A stretch of DNA of 64,000 nucleotides from Deinococcus radiophilus (GCF_020889625.1 NZ_CP086380.1:1507001-1571000); one strand, 5' to 3'. Positions 26,633-35,494 are shown, counted from the stretch's first letter. The notes: generated by a model from the letters alone, not told the origin. Numbers and translations: made by a program.

Positions 26633-27214
26633 ATGGATCCTCAGGCCCCCCAGCCCACCGACCTGATCAGTGCTGAGCAACATGCCTTGCTGCTGACTGG
26701 AGACGAGCAGGCGTGGTTTGAGCTGATCAGCGAATACGAGGGCCGCATCTACGGGTACCTTTACCGTCTGGAAGGCAACAGTGAAAATGCACTGGACCTG
26801 ACCCAGGAAGTGTTCTACCGCGCATGGCGGTCCTTTGGGGCCTTCCAGGCGGGGCAGCGCTTCTTGCCCTGGCTGTATACGGTGGCCCGCAACACCCAGA
26901 TCGAGTCACACCGCCGCAAACAGCACGCCCGCTTCAGTCTGGATCAGGCGCACGAGGAAATCGGCTATGAGGTGCCCAGTGAGGCCCACTCCCCAGTCCG
27001 GGCCGCCGAGAGTGCCGACGCACGGGACCGCGTACAGCGGGCACTGATGGGACTGCCAGATGACTACCGCGAGGCGGTGGTGCTGCGCTTTATGGAAGAC
27101 CTGCCCTACGAGGAGATCGCTCAGATTCAGGGCGTGGCACTGGGAACGGCCAAAAGCCGGGTGTACCGCGCCAAGGAGCAGCTGGCCGAGTTGCTGCGGG
27201 AGCAGGTGCACTGA
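26633..27214 (+). CDS. ECF-type RNA polymerase sigma factor
   Basis: A 193-residue sigma factor with region 2 (about 30-95: YGYLYRLEGNSENALDLTQEVFYRAWRSF and FLPWLYTVARN, read in two parts) and region 4 (about 130-185: LMGLPDDYREAVVLRFMEDLPYEEIA split, then GTAKSRVYRAKEQL). Regions 1 and 3 are missing, as in ECF sigma factors. No anti-sigma gene follows; the next gene is a small exported protein 50 bases downstream with its own -10 hexamer, so how this sigma factor is held inactive is not visible here. Confidence 0.9.
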   Translation: MDPQAPQPTDLISAEQHALLLTGDEQAWFELISEYEGRIYGYLYRLEGNSENALDLTQEVFYRAWRSFGAFQAGQRFLPWLYTVARNTQIESHRRKQHARFSLDQAHEEIGYEVPSEAHSPVRAAESADARDRVQRALMGLPDDYREAVVLRFMEDLPYEEIAQIQGVALGTAKSRVYRAKEQLAELLREQVH

Positions 27215-27252
27215 GGGGATAAAAACCTCATTCTTGGTCAGCAGAAGCGACT

Positions 27253-27258
27253 TAAGCT
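27253..27258 (+). promoter_or_regulatory. -10 element of the exported protein gene
   Basis: TAAGCT, 6 nt before the ATG at 27265. Confidence 0.5.
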
Positions 27259-27264
27259 CGGTTT

Positions 27265-27834
27265 ATGAGTCTCCCCTTCCACCATGCTGCCGCCACAAAA
27301 CTTGCCCTAATCGGTTTATCCGGCGCCGTTCTGGGCGTTACGAGCGCGGCGACCACCCCGCTGCATATTTTCCAGACCAAGCCGGGGCATCAGCTGTATA
27401 CCCCGCTTCTGACGGCCCAAGGCATCACCACCAGAGGGGACAAGCTGTATTACCGCCAGAATACCAATGCCAACGGGACTGTCCTGTTTGACGCCGATCA
27501 GTTTGGCAAGGATTCGGTTCTGCTCAGCGCTACACTTGGCGCTGCCAACGAAGTGTATGTCCTGGCCAACCTGCAGAAAGGTGCAGAGAGTCAGAGTACC
27601 GTGCTCAAGATACGGGTCAGCGACAAAATGGTCTTAAATAAGGCCGCCTTGCCCTTACTGGGACTGGAAAATGTCTCGCCCGCAGGCTTTGGTTATGACC
27701 CAATCCTGAAAGCTGTCAAGGTCAACGCCAGCAAAGGTTATACGACCAATGGGGGCATTCCTTCGGCACGCTACGGCCAGTTCTGGCTCTCTCTGACAGG
27801 CACGCCCAAGCTCGTCAGGATACAGTTGCAGTAA
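27265..27834 (+). CDS. Exported protein of unknown function next to the sigma factor
   Basis: A 189-residue protein with a signal peptide ending near VTSAA (residue 29). The mature part has alternating short beta-prone segments (LYYRQNTNANGTVLFDA, SVLLSATLGAANEVYVLANL, STVLKIRVSDKMVLNK) and no cysteines, suggesting a small beta-propeller-like or beta-sandwich fold. Codon use is less GC-biased than in its neighbours. It may be a target of the adjacent sigma factor, but this is a guess from position only. No family recognised. Confidence 0.7.
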   Translation: MSLPFHHAAATKLALIGLSGAVLGVTSAATTPLHIFQTKPGHQLYTPLLTAQGITTRGDKLYYRQNTNANGTVLFDADQFGKDSVLLSATLGAANEVYVLANLQKGAESQSTVLKIRVSDKMVLNKAALPLLGLENVSPAGFGYDPILKAVKVNASKGYTTNGGIPSARYGQFWLSLTGTPKLVRIQLQ

Positions 27835-27904
27835 GGACCGCTTGCGTTCCTACGCCGTAAGAGAGGCACAGCGACCAGAGGCTGACACCTCCCCTTCTAT
27901 CTCT

Positions 27905-29551
27905 CTACGGAATCTCTACCTCTACCCGCGCTCCGGCCTCCTGAGTCAGCAAGAGGGCCAGCACGACAGGCCCGTGCTTGAGCAGATAGGTCATGAAGCT
28001 CAGCTCGCGCTCCTGGGGATGGCCGTGCGGCAGCAGATGCGTAGTCAGCCGCCGCAGCTGCCCGGTGCGGGTGTCCTCCTCACGGGCCAGGGCCGCCAGC
28101 GCGCGCGTCTGCAGGGCGCTGAAGTGCCGCAGTGCCGAGCGGCGGGCACGTTCGCTGCTGCGCTGCAGGGTAGGGTCCAGCGCGGCCAGTTCTGCGCCCA
28201 GCGCCTCCCACTGCTGGCTCAGGTCACGCAGGCGCTCCTGGCTGGTGGCACTCAGCCCACGCTCGGCGGCCAGGGCGCGGCCCAGCACGCCTGCAGGGTC
28301 AGCCTGCACCTCGGCGGCGGTGGCCCCCAAGCGGCGCAGCAGCCGCGCCACGTTGGGTTCCAACCAGGTCACGCTCAGGCGCGGCCAGACCACCGGCTGG
28401 GTCACCCCATGCCGCCGGTATACCTCGCTCAGCTGCGCCAGATACCCGATTTCGCCGTCGCCCAGGATCAGGGCCAAGTTGGGCAGCAGCGCGTCTTGCA
28501 CGGTGGGTCGCAGCCCCGCCGCCGGAGTCAGGCGGGTGGAATCATGCTCCAGCAGGTCCAACAACTCCTGGCGGTGATAGCTCTGCGTGTCGGTAACGAA
28601 CGTCTCCCCTTCCACGCGCAGCAGCCTCCGCTGGCCGTCCTCTTCTTCCAGAAACAGGTTGGTTGCCCCGGCCGGCCGGCGAAGCTGTGGGGTCAGGCCC
28701 ATCTCCAGCAGCGTCTGGGCGGCCGCCTCAATCTGGGCGGGGCCAGCCAGCGGGTCACTCAACTCACGGGCCAGCGTGGGGGCCATCAGGCGGGCCAGCG
28801 GCGGAAACATAGGGTCCAGCAAGATCAGGCCCTGATCGCCCAGCAGACTGAACATCAGCCGGGCGAAGACATCGGCCCAACCCGGCGTGCTCCCGTCCGG
28901 CAGAGGCGCGGTGGCAGCTTCAATGCGGGCCAGCACCGCCTCCCGGTGCGGCTGCGGAGCCTGGGAGCGCATCAGCAGATCACGCAGCGCCCCGGTCCAC
29001 TCGGGTTGCCAGGGAATACGGCCCACCGGTATGCCTTCCGGCAGTTCCATGACCTCGCGCCAGAGCCTTTCCTCCATGTCCAGCAAGCTGACCCAGGCCA
29101 CTTCTTCGCCGTCATGGTCCTGACTGGCAATCCAGAAGACACCCCGCACCGGAGCCTCCGGGGTACTCAGTTCACGGGCCAGCAGCACGGCGTCGGCGGC
29201 CTTGTGGACAGCGTAGGCGGGACCAGTCAGCAAGCCGGCTTGTTGTCCGGCCACCACCACCCGGCCCTGGGGATGGGCCAGGTCGTCCAGGGCCGCCTGG
29301 GCAGCGGGCGTCAGCAGGCCCAAGTGGGCATGGTAGTCGCGCAGCGCCGCAACCAGTGCCGAGCGTTCATCCGCTGTGGGCTGATGGCTGGCCCCGCCCG
29401 ACGCCACCAGCGTCCGCACCCATTCCCGTGGCCCACCGCTGCTCTGCGCCTGAGAGAACAGCTTATTCAGGTGGCCCTGGCGGTAGGCTGCGGCCACGCT
29501 CTGGGGGCGGGAGTCAGGGGCAGGAGCGTCGGCGGGCGTGACTTCGGACAC
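27905..29551 (-). CDS. bshC: Bacillithiol synthase (cysteine-adding enzyme)
   Basis: A 548-residue BshC-type enzyme that joins cysteine to GlcN-malate in the last step of bacillithiol synthesis, the low-molecular-weight thiol of Deinococcus and many Firmicutes. Family stretches are VVVAGQQAGLLTGPAYAVHKA near 105, GVFWIASQDHDGEEVAWV near 143, IPVGRIPW near 174 and the C-terminal KHGPVVLALL. The C-terminal 150 residues are a coiled-coil region. The GTG at 29551 is fixed by a -10 hexamer six bases upstream. bshA and bshB are not in the window. Confidence 0.92.
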   Translation of the reverse strand: MSEVTPADAPAPDSRPQSVAAAYRQGHLNKLFSQAQSSGGPREWVRTLVASGGASHQPTADERSALVAALRDYHAHLGLLTPAAQAALDDLAHPQGRVVVAGQQAGLLTGPAYAVHKAADAVLLARELSTPEAPVRGVFWIASQDHDGEEVAWVSLLDMEERLWREVMELPEGIPVGRIPWQPEWTGALRDLLMRSQAPQPHREAVLARIEAATAPLPDGSTPGWADVFARLMFSLLGDQGLILLDPMFPPLARLMAPTLARELSDPLAGPAQIEAAAQTLLEMGLTPQLRRPAGATNLFLEEEDGQRRLLRVEGETFVTDTQSYHRQELLDLLEHDSTRLTPAAGLRPTVQDALLPNLALILGDGEIGYLAQLSEVYRRHGVTQPVVWPRLSVTWLEPNVARLLRRLGATAAEVQADPAGVLGRALAAERGLSATSQERLRDLSQQWEALGAELAALDPTLQRSSERARRSALRHFSALQTRALAALAREEDTRTGQLRRLTTHLLPHGHPQERELSFMTYLLKHGPVVLALLLTQEAGARVEVEIP

Positions 29552-29557
29552 GTCTAC

Positions 29558-29563
29558 AGGCTA
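29558..29563 (-). promoter_or_regulatory. -10 element of bshC
   Basis: TAGCCT, 6 nt before the GTG at 29551. Confidence 0.6.
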
Positions 29564-29613
29564 GCTCATGGGAGCAGACCGCACCATCACAGCTTTTGCA
29601 AGGGACTCCGAGG

Positions 29614-30288
29614 TTAACGCAGTGGTTCGTGGGTCGCTTCCAGCAGGCCGCTCCGGTCAGTCAGGACAATGCGGCGGTAGCCCAGGTCCAACAGGCCCCG
29701 GTTGCGGAACTCGCCCAGCAGCTTGGTGATGGTTTCACGGGTACTGCCCACGATGTGCGCCAACTCCTGATGTGAGAGTCGGTCTTGCAAGGCGAACGGC
29801 CCAGCGCCGTCCCATCCACCTTGGCGCTCGGCGAAGTGCAGCAAGGTCAGCGCCAGACGCTGTGACACCTCATAAAAGACCAGCCCCGCCAGACGGGCTT
29901 GCAACTCAGCTGTTTGCGCCACAATCTGCTCGGTCAGTGCCTGCCCGACTTCTGGTGATTCACGGCGCAGGCGACCCAAGGTCTCGCGGCTGAACATCAA
30001 CGCTTCGGTGTCATCGGCACACTCGGCGTAGCGGCCATAGACTTGGCCTTCTTGCAACGCCTGGACACCCACCAATTCACCTTCGAGATGGACGACCAGC
30101 GTGACTTCACGTGCACCGCCGCCCAGCGAGTACACCCGCACACTGCCGCGTGTGATCAGGTACAGCGTATCGGCTGGGTCGTCAGGATGAAACAGCAGCC
30201 CGCCCCGTCCCCAGCGCCCGGTTCGGGCCGCTGCCCGCAAATGGTCCAGGACCGAATCCGGCAGGGACGCGAAAGCAGAAGGGGTCAT
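29614..30288 (-). CDS. Crp/Fnr family transcriptional regulator
   Basis: A 224-residue regulator with an N-terminal cyclic-nucleotide-binding fold (about 20-115: LFHPDDPADTLYLITRGSVRVY, GELVGVQAL) and a C-terminal winged helix (about 145-215) with the recognition segment LAHIVGSTRETITKLLGEFRNRG. No Fnr-type cysteine cluster is present. The cAMP-contact region reads YGRYAECADDTEALMF and lacks a clear E..R..S/T match, so the ligand is uncertain. The ATG at 30288 was chosen; the frame stays open to 30609, but that part runs into a non-coding repeat. Confidence 0.85.
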   Translation of the reverse strand: MTPSAFASLPDSVLDHLRAAARTGRWGRGGLLFHPDDPADTLYLITRGSVRVYSLGGGAREVTLVVHLEGELVGVQALQEGQVYGRYAECADDTEALMFSRETLGRLRRESPEVGQALTEQIVAQTAELQARLAGLVFYEVSQRLALTLLHFAERQGGWDGAGPFALQDRLSHQELAHIVGSTRETITKLLGEFRNRGLLDLGYRRIVLTDRSGLLEATHEPLR

Positions 30289-30295
30289 GACCCAC

Positions 30296-30301
30296 AGTTT
30301 G
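30296..30301 (-). promoter_or_regulatory. Possible -10 element of the crp-family gene
   Basis: CAAACT, 7 nt before the ATG at 30288; one base off the TANNNT pattern. Confidence 0.4.
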
Positions 30302-30411
30302 CCACAAGAGCCGTCCGACTTGCGACCTCCTTCACATTGTGGCGCGTGGTGGTGCAATTGCCACGCAAAAGCGTCGGAAAGTTCTGCGTTCAAACTTGTG
30401 ATGTCGTAGAG

Positions 30412-30548
30412 GTCATCCGGAACATGGGTGTGAGGTTCAAAGCCAGTCTCTGTCTCCTCGCTCTGCTGCGGAGCTGTGCCAGTGCCAGTCCGCCCGCCTA
30501 CAACCCGCGCAGGTACGCCCACCTCCGCGATTTTCCGAAGCAGCCTCT
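30412..30548 (+). repeat. Dispersed intergenic repeat R1, copy A
   Basis: About 137 bases that align with 41901-42030. Shared blocks include GTCATCCGGAACA at one end, GAGCTGTGCC in the middle and a 27-base identical stretch from 30511 (AGGTACGCCCACCTCC and onward) at the other. It lies inside the 372-base gap between the crp-family gene and the divergent glycosidase gene. Outside the repeat this gap holds only the two promoter hexamers; no gene was seen. Confidence 0.75.
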
Positions 30549-30647
30549 TGAGATCGGGGCCGGACAGAATGTTTCGCTTCAGGCAGCAGCTTGCAGTCGC
30601 TCCTTGCATCCGCCCGCACCATTCACCCGCCCATCAGTTCAGGCCTT

Positions 30648-30653
30648 TACACT
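30648..30653 (+). promoter_or_regulatory. -10 element of the phosphodiester glycosidase gene
   Basis: TACACT, 7 nt before the GTG at 30661; it decides the start within a frame that is open from 30043. Confidence 0.55.
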
Positions 30654-30660
30654 GGCCCGC

Positions 30661-32445
30661 GTGAACCTGAGCCAACCTCTACGGTCATCCCGGACCCGCC
30701 CGGCACTGCTGGCGCTCAGTGCGCTGTGGCTGAGTAACCTTGACCCCACCTACGCCCGCCCCCTGGTGATCGGCGGCGAAGTGCAGAGCGCCGCGCTGGA
30801 CTCGCGCCAACTGGGCAGTGGGGAGGCGCTGGCGGTCTGGACCCTGCCACGGCTGGGCGTGGCCGTCCGCAACGATCCCCAGGATCTGCGGCTAGTGTAC
30901 GGTGGGCGTGAGTTGCGCTGGTCGCCCGCCAGTGGCTGGCAAAGTGTCGGCTTCGGCGGCGTGGCGCCACTGCCCGCCCCGGAGCGCGTGGGCCAGAGCC
31001 TTCATGTGAGCGTAACGGTGCTGCGCGCACTGGGCCTCAGCATGACGGCCACTGAGCAGGGTCTGGAAATCCCGGCCCCCACCAGCCAGCCTGCCGGCAC
31101 CCTGCCGCCCAGCGTGCCTGTCAGCACTGCTGCAAGCCGCCGGATCACCCACACCCTGGGCAGTGTGCGCCACAGCCTGCGCCGCGAGCGTACCGTGCAG
31201 ATCGAGCGCGTGGTGGTGGAACTCGGCGGCAGCGGCGAGGCCTTTTATCAGGTGCAGCAGCGTGAAGGTGGCCTGACCCTCAGCCTGCCCTATACCCGCG
31301 CCGAAGCCCGCTCGGAAGTGCTGAAAGGCGGAGCGGTGCTGCTGGTATCCGGCGCAGCGGACGGTGGCAGCCAGTTGGACCTGCTGACTGGTGGGGGCCA
31401 AACCCGAATCTTTGCGCTACAGAACCCACCCCGGATTGTGCTGGATACCGTGCGTTACACCGACCGCAGCCAGACGCCTCCAGTGGCCGAAGACCTGGTG
31501 CCAGGCGGCGTGCGCTACCGCCAGGTGGGTGGCCTCAGCCTGCTCAGCTTTGACCCCAGCCAGTACCGTCCCCGTGTGGTGACGGCCCCCTGGGGCAAAA
31601 AGGCTGGATTGGCCGATCTGGTGCAGGCCAGTGGCGGCGTGGCCGGAATGAACGGCGGCTACTTCGACGTGGCCAGCGGCAAGCCGGTGGACCTGGTCGC
31701 CCAGGGCGGCCTGATGAAAATCGGCAGTCTGGAAAAGCGGGCCACACTGGGCTTTACGGCCAGCGGAGAAGTCCTGCTGGGCTACCCGGCCCCACGCTAT
31801 ATGGTGAGCAGCGGCGGTCAAACCGTCATGGTGAACCAGATGACTCCGCAGGCCAAACCGGGAGCACTGACGGCCTGGCAGGGGGACGGGCAGACGGTGG
31901 GCGCAGCAGGTTTCGTGACCCTGGAACTGCAGCCGGGCGGCGCGGCAGTACTGGCGGCCCGCAGTGGCCCTGCGCCGTCCACCCCAGGCCGCCTGAGCCT
32001 GACTTTTGAGCCCTCACGGTTCCCGTCCCTGCCCCGCGCCGCCGGAGCGCCGATCAGCGTGAGGCTGGACTGGCGGGCCAGCGACGCCGCCTGGCCCAGC
32101 GCCCAGGACGCCCTGAGTGCCGGACCGCTATTACTGCGCGGCGGTCAGGCAGCGCTGAACCCTGGGCGCGAGGGATTCAATACATCAGGCAGCATCTGGC
32201 GGGCCACCCACCAGACCGCCTTTGGCCTGCTGGGCGGCTGGCCTACTTTCGCCTATCTGGAACGCGGTACGCCGGAGCAGTTCCTGGCCGCGCTGCGCTC
32301 GGCAGGCCTGAGTGACGCCATGCGGATGGACAGCGGCGACAGCAGCGCCGTGTACCTGCGCGGCGGCTATGGCGACCTGGGCGGCTACCTGAACCCGGAG
32401 TGGAGCCGCCCCATTCCCAACGCCGTGGTGATGGTGCGGCGGTGA
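30661..32445 (+). CDS. Exported phosphodiester glycosidase (NAGPA) domain protein
   Basis: A 594-residue exported protein. The GTG at 30661 starts a signal peptide running to about TYARP. The N-terminal half (about 35-270) holds a copper-amine-oxidase-N-like or AMIN-like beta-rich region, including LHVSVTVLRALGLSM. The C-terminal half (about 300-594) is a NAGPA-type phosphodiester glycosidase domain: GGVAGMNGGYFDVASGKPVDLVAQGG, read in parts, and the final MRMDSGDSSAVYLRGGYG and PIPNAVVMVRR. This family removes GlcNAc-1-phosphodiester caps or acts on wall polymers. The 206 upstream codons of the open frame were rejected. Confidence 0.85.
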   Translation: MNLSQPLRSSRTRPALLALSALWLSNLDPTYARPLVIGGEVQSAALDSRQLGSGEALAVWTLPRLGVAVRNDPQDLRLVYGGRELRWSPASGWQSVGFGGVAPLPAPERVGQSLHVSVTVLRALGLSMTATEQGLEIPAPTSQPAGTLPPSVPVSTAASRRITHTLGSVRHSLRRERTVQIERVVVELGGSGEAFYQVQQREGGLTLSLPYTRAEARSEVLKGGAVLLVSGAADGGSQLDLLTGGGQTRIFALQNPPRIVLDTVRYTDRSQTPPVAEDLVPGGVRYRQVGGLSLLSFDPSQYRPRVVTAPWGKKAGLADLVQASGGVAGMNGGYFDVASGKPVDLVAQGGLMKIGSLEKRATLGFTASGEVLLGYPAPRYMVSSGGQTVMVNQMTPQAKPGALTAWQGDGQTVGAAGFVTLELQPGGAAVLAARSGPAPSTPGRLSLTFEPSRFPSLPRAAGAPISVRLDWRASDAAWPSAQDALSAGPLLLRGGQAALNPGREGFNTSGSIWRATHQTAFGLLGGWPTFAYLERGTPEQFLAALRSAGLSDAMRMDSGDSSAVYLRGGYGDLGGYLNPEWSRPIPNAVVMVRR

Positions 32446-32464
32446 TGGTTATGCAGTCACCCTC

Positions 32465-32470
32465 TACACT
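32465..32470 (+). promoter_or_regulatory. -10 element of the esterase gene
   Basis: TACACT, 6 nt before the ATG at 32477. Confidence 0.55.
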
Positions 32471-32476
32471 GACCCT

Positions 32477-33499
32477 ATGCCAGCCACCGCCGACAGACGC
32501 ACCCTGATTCTGACTCCTCCACCGGGGGCCGTGGGCCTGATCGGTGATCCCACCGACTGGCAGCGCCGCGACCCCATCGCCGTGCAACCGGGCCAGCCGC
32601 TGCGGCTGACCCTGCCGCAGAATGCCTGGATGGAGTACGCCTGGGTAGACGCTGCCGGGCAGCCCTTTGCCGACCCGGAGGGGCTGCCCACCGTGAACCC
32701 CTGGTTTCCCTACGCCCGCGCTGCCGAGGTGGGCGAGTGGGCCGAGCATCCGCTATGGCAGGGGCCCGCGCCCGAAAGTGGCACGACCCACCGCCTGAGC
32801 TGGGACGGCACGGTGTTCCCCGGACGCCGCCGCGCCAGCGTGTATCTGCCGCGTGGGGTTCAGCCATGTGCGTCCCTGCCCGTCTTTTATGTGCAGGACG
32901 GCGTGGCCTTTCAGCGCATCGGGCGGCTGGCGGAGGCGCTGGAACGGGCGGTGCAGTCGGGACTGGCCCGTCCCGCCGCGCTGGTCTTTGTGGAACCCGC
33001 CGACCGCGAGGCCGAGTATCACCTGAACGGTGATTATCTGACTTTCCTGACCGACGAGGTCATGCCCCGTGTAGAAGGCGACCTGGCCGACTGGGGCACG
33101 CCACTGAGGGCCACAGAGCGCGGATTGTGGGGGGCCAGCCTGAGCGGGCTGATCTCGCTGCACCTGGGCGCGGCGCACCCAGACCTGTTCAGCCGGGTGG
33201 TCAGCCACAGTGGAGCGTTCATTGCCCGGCCAGATGCGCGCACGCCGCAGGGTGACATAGATGTGATGACGGCGGGCGAGTGGCTGCGGCAACAACTGGA
33301 GGCGAACCCGCCCCGCCACCTGACCGTCAGCCTGGATACGGGGCTGCTGGAGTGGCTGACCGCCCCCAACCGCCGTATGGCTGCGGCGTTGATGGACGGC
33401 GGTGTGGACCACCAGTACCGTGAGTACCCCGGCGGACACAACTGGGTCACCTGGCGGCAGGCGCTGATGGAGGCGCTGCTGTTTCAGTTGCAGGGGTAA
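32477..33499 (+). CDS. Putative esterase of the enterochelin esterase-like alpha/beta hydrolase family
   Basis: A 340-residue alpha/beta hydrolase. The N-terminal 100 residues look like the beta-sandwich that precedes the catalytic part in Fes-type esterases (VGLIGDPTDWQRRDP). In the hydrolase domain the nucleophile elbow is GASLSG near 218, and the catalytic His is in GGHNWVTWR near 323. YLPRGV and PVFYVQDG are typical of the PF00756 group. No signal peptide is seen, so it is probably cytosolic. The substrate is unknown; siderophore or sugar esters are possibilities from the family. Confidence 0.85.
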   Translation: MPATADRRTLILTPPPGAVGLIGDPTDWQRRDPIAVQPGQPLRLTLPQNAWMEYAWVDAAGQPFADPEGLPTVNPWFPYARAAEVGEWAEHPLWQGPAPESGTTHRLSWDGTVFPGRRRASVYLPRGVQPCASLPVFYVQDGVAFQRIGRLAEALERAVQSGLARPAALVFVEPADREAEYHLNGDYLTFLTDEVMPRVEGDLADWGTPLRATERGLWGASLSGLISLHLGAAHPDLFSRVVSHSGAFIARPDARTPQGDIDVMTAGEWLRQQLEANPPRHLTVSLDTGLLEWLTAPNRRMAAALMDGGVDHQYREYPGGHNWVTWRQALMEALLFQLQG

Positions 33500-33520
33500 C
33501 GGCCTGCCGCCCCTCTAAAA

Positions 33521-33572
33521 GCAACCCTGGGACAGCCTGGGGTGGCTACTCACTCTGTTCGCAGAGCAATTC
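33521..33572 (+). repeat. Short dispersed repeat R2, copy A
   Basis: About 52 bases between two plus-strand genes that align with 50102-50156: GCAACC at one end, a small GC hairpin, then TACTCACT, CGCAG and AGCAATTC. The 27 bases at the AATTC end match copy B at about 24 positions. Confidence 0.55.
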
Positions 33573-33616
33573 TGAGTGGCAGATGAACTCCTCATCAATA
33601 CTCGGCGTGGGGCTGG

Positions 33617-33622
33617 CACACT
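33617..33622 (+). promoter_or_regulatory. Possible -10 element of the C39 peptidase gene
   Basis: CACACT, 6 nt before the ATG at 33629, the same hexamer and spacing as at the DUF4384 gene. Confidence 0.4.
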
Positions 33623-33628
33623 GGGCCT

Positions 33629-34711
33629 ATGCGCCTTCTTGCCCGCGTTTTTCTGTTGGTCGGCCTGTCTCTGGGGCTGACGCTGCCGACCGCCCATGCC
33701 GAAGTGACCGCCTACACCACGCCGCAGGGCCAGGCCGCCAGTACCACCGTGCTACACCACACTGCCGCCGACTGGCAAGCAGGCACCTTCAACTCACTGC
33801 GGCTGGAAGGCAACGAGCTGGTAGCAGACGGTGAACGCGGGATGTATACCAGCCCCGAACTGACAGTGGCTCCCTTCGACGAGCTGATTCCCAGTTGGAA
33901 TGTACAGACCCCCAGCGGCTACGCGGTACTGAAAGTTCGCGTGCGGGTCAGCGGCCAGTGGACCGACTGGTATTCCTTCGGGCGCTGGAGCCGTGACGGA
34001 GACCGCTACTCCCTCAAGGGTCAGAAAGACGCTTACGGCGAAGTCCTGACCGATACCCTGCGCCTGAAGTCCAAGGCCGACGGTGTGCAGTACCACCTGT
34101 CATTGATTGGGCCAGGCACGCGGGCCAGTCTGGTCGCCCTGAATGCTGCCGACCGTTCACGCGGTAGTCTGGGCTTGGGCACGCCCGGCAACCCAGCCCG
34201 CTGGGGGCAGGTGCTGAACGTTCCGCAGCGCTCACAGATGATCTACCCAGGCGGCGGCCCGGTGTGGTGCAGCCCCACCAGTACCGCCATGATCATGGCC
34301 TACCTGGGCACGGCGGTTTCGGTGCCCACTGCTGCCAAGGGCACCTATGACCGTGTGTACGACGGCACCGGCAACTGGCCTTTCAACACGGCCTACGCCG
34401 CCGAGCAGGGCTACCGCGCCTATATCACCCGTCTACCCAGCCTGGCCACCGCCGAGGAATTCATCGCCCGGGGGCAGCCACTGGCCGTCAGCATCGCCTG
34501 GGGGCGCGGACAGCTGTCCGGAGCGCCCCTGCCGACCAGCACCGGACACCTGATGGTCTTGGTCGGCTTTGACGCCAAGGGCAACCCGGTACTGAACGAC
34601 CCGGCCGCGCCCAGCGACTCCGCCGTGCGCCGCACCTACGACCGTGCACAATTCGAAAAACTCTGGCTGGGCCACAGCGGCGGCCTGAGCTACGTGATTG
34701 AGCGGCGCTGA
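33629..34711 (+). CDS. Exported C39-family cysteine peptidase-like protein
   Basis: A 360-residue secreted protein with a signal peptide ending near TAHAE (residue 25). The N-terminal 170 residues are a beta-rich module (YTSPELTVAPFDELIPSWN, VRVRVSGQWTDWYSFGRWS). The C-terminal part is a papain-like C39_2 domain: the catalytic Cys in GGPVWCSPTSTAM near 214, the His in TGHLMVLVGFD near 305 and the Asp in NPVLNDPAAP near 322. It lacks the ABC and membrane parts of bacteriocin exporters, so it is a free secreted hydrolase with unknown substrate. Confidence 0.87.
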   Translation: MRLLARVFLLVGLSLGLTLPTAHAEVTAYTTPQGQAASTTVLHHTAADWQAGTFNSLRLEGNELVADGERGMYTSPELTVAPFDELIPSWNVQTPSGYAVLKVRVRVSGQWTDWYSFGRWSRDGDRYSLKGQKDAYGEVLTDTLRLKSKADGVQYHLSLIGPGTRASLVALNAADRSRGSLGLGTPGNPARWGQVLNVPQRSQMIYPGGGPVWCSPTSTAMIMAYLGTAVSVPTAAKGTYDRVYDGTGNWPFNTAYAAEQGYRAYITRLPSLATAEEFIARGQPLAVSIAWGRGQLSGAPLPTSTGHLMVLVGFDAKGNPVLNDPAAPSDSAVRRTYDRAQFEKLWLGHSGGLSYVIERR

Positions 34712-34750
34712 GGGACCGTCTCAGGTTCTGGGGCACAGCCTACAGCCAAG

Positions 34751-35482
34751 CTACTCGAACTCCACCACCACCCCCAGTCCCTCGGCCTGTTCCCTGGCCT
34801 GAATCAGTTCAGCCTGAGCGGCAGGCAGCAAGGTGCGCTGAGGATTCTCCCACAGGGCGCGGGCCAGTTTGGAAACGCGGCGGATGCGCAGGGTTTCGCC
34901 CTGAGTGCCCAGACTGACCGCCGCCAGCAGCGCCTGAGCTGAGGGCGGCAGCGGGTCCAGCGGGTCCAGCGGCACCTCGGCGGTAACGCGCTCACCAGGG
35001 CGGCGCAGGGCCACGCGGGCCAGCTGGCTGCCTTCGCGTAATTCCAGGCTGACCTCGGCCGCGTCGTGCGTCAGTGGCCCGGTGTGCTGCCCCAGCCGCG
35101 CCGCGTTTGCCAGATCGTGGGCCGAGCGCATGTGACGGCGGTGGCGCGGCACGTATTTCATCCTCAGGGTGATGCCGCGTTCCAGCACCAGCGCCAGCAC
35201 CTCTTCACGCAGTGACCACAGCGACGGTGTCCCACGCCCCTTGGACAGAGAGTTCAGCACCGCCCAGTTGTCGGAATAGATGCTCAGCGGCTCGCCCGGC
35301 GGGGCGCTGCGGACCGCTTCTAAGACCGCCCGCATCTCGGCGGCATTGTTGTCGGGGGCACTCAGCTGGCCGCCCATCCGGAGCGGCAACTCTCCGCTGC
35401 CCAGCAGCACCAGACCCCAGCCACCGCGCCCCTGATCTGCCTGCTCCTCACGCCAGCTGGCGTCCACATAGGCGTGGTTCAT
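34751..35482 (-). CDS. Ribonuclease H-like protein with C-terminal extension
   Basis: A 243-residue protein. The first 130 residues are an RNase HI fold with the acidic catalytic residues in AYVDASW (Asp near 6), NNAAEMRAV (Glu near 49), YSDNWAVLNSL (Asp near 70) and AHDLAN (Asp near 127), expected to cut RNA in RNA-DNA hybrids. The remaining 110 residues are not part of the RNase H fold and show no recognised domain. The ATG at 35482 lies only 25 bases from the divergent pyrE start, and the longer frame to 35515 would run into pyrE. Confidence 0.85.
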   Translation of the reverse strand: MNHAYVDASWREEQADQGRGGWGLVLLGSGELPLRMGGQLSAPDNNAAEMRAVLEAVRSAPPGEPLSIYSDNWAVLNSLSKGRGTPSLWSLREEVLALVLERGITLRMKYVPRHRRHMRSAHDLANAARLGQHTGPLTHDAAEVSLELREGSQLARVALRRPGERVTAEVPLDPLDPLPPSAQALLAAVSLGTQGETLRIRRVSKLARALWENPQRTLLPAAQAELIQAREQAEGLGVVVEFE

Positions 35483-35488
35483 GCCCTC

Positions 35489-35494
35489 AGAATG
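35489..35494 (-). promoter_or_regulatory. -10 element of the RNase H gene
   Basis: CATTCT, 6 nt before the ATG at 35482; it lies one base from the -10 element of divergent pyrE. Confidence 0.45.

Noticed and set aside
30043..30660. N-terminal extension of the phosphodiester glycosidase frame by 206 codons
   Set aside because: It crosses the crp-family gene and repeat R1, and the signal peptide and -10 hexamer place the start at 30661.
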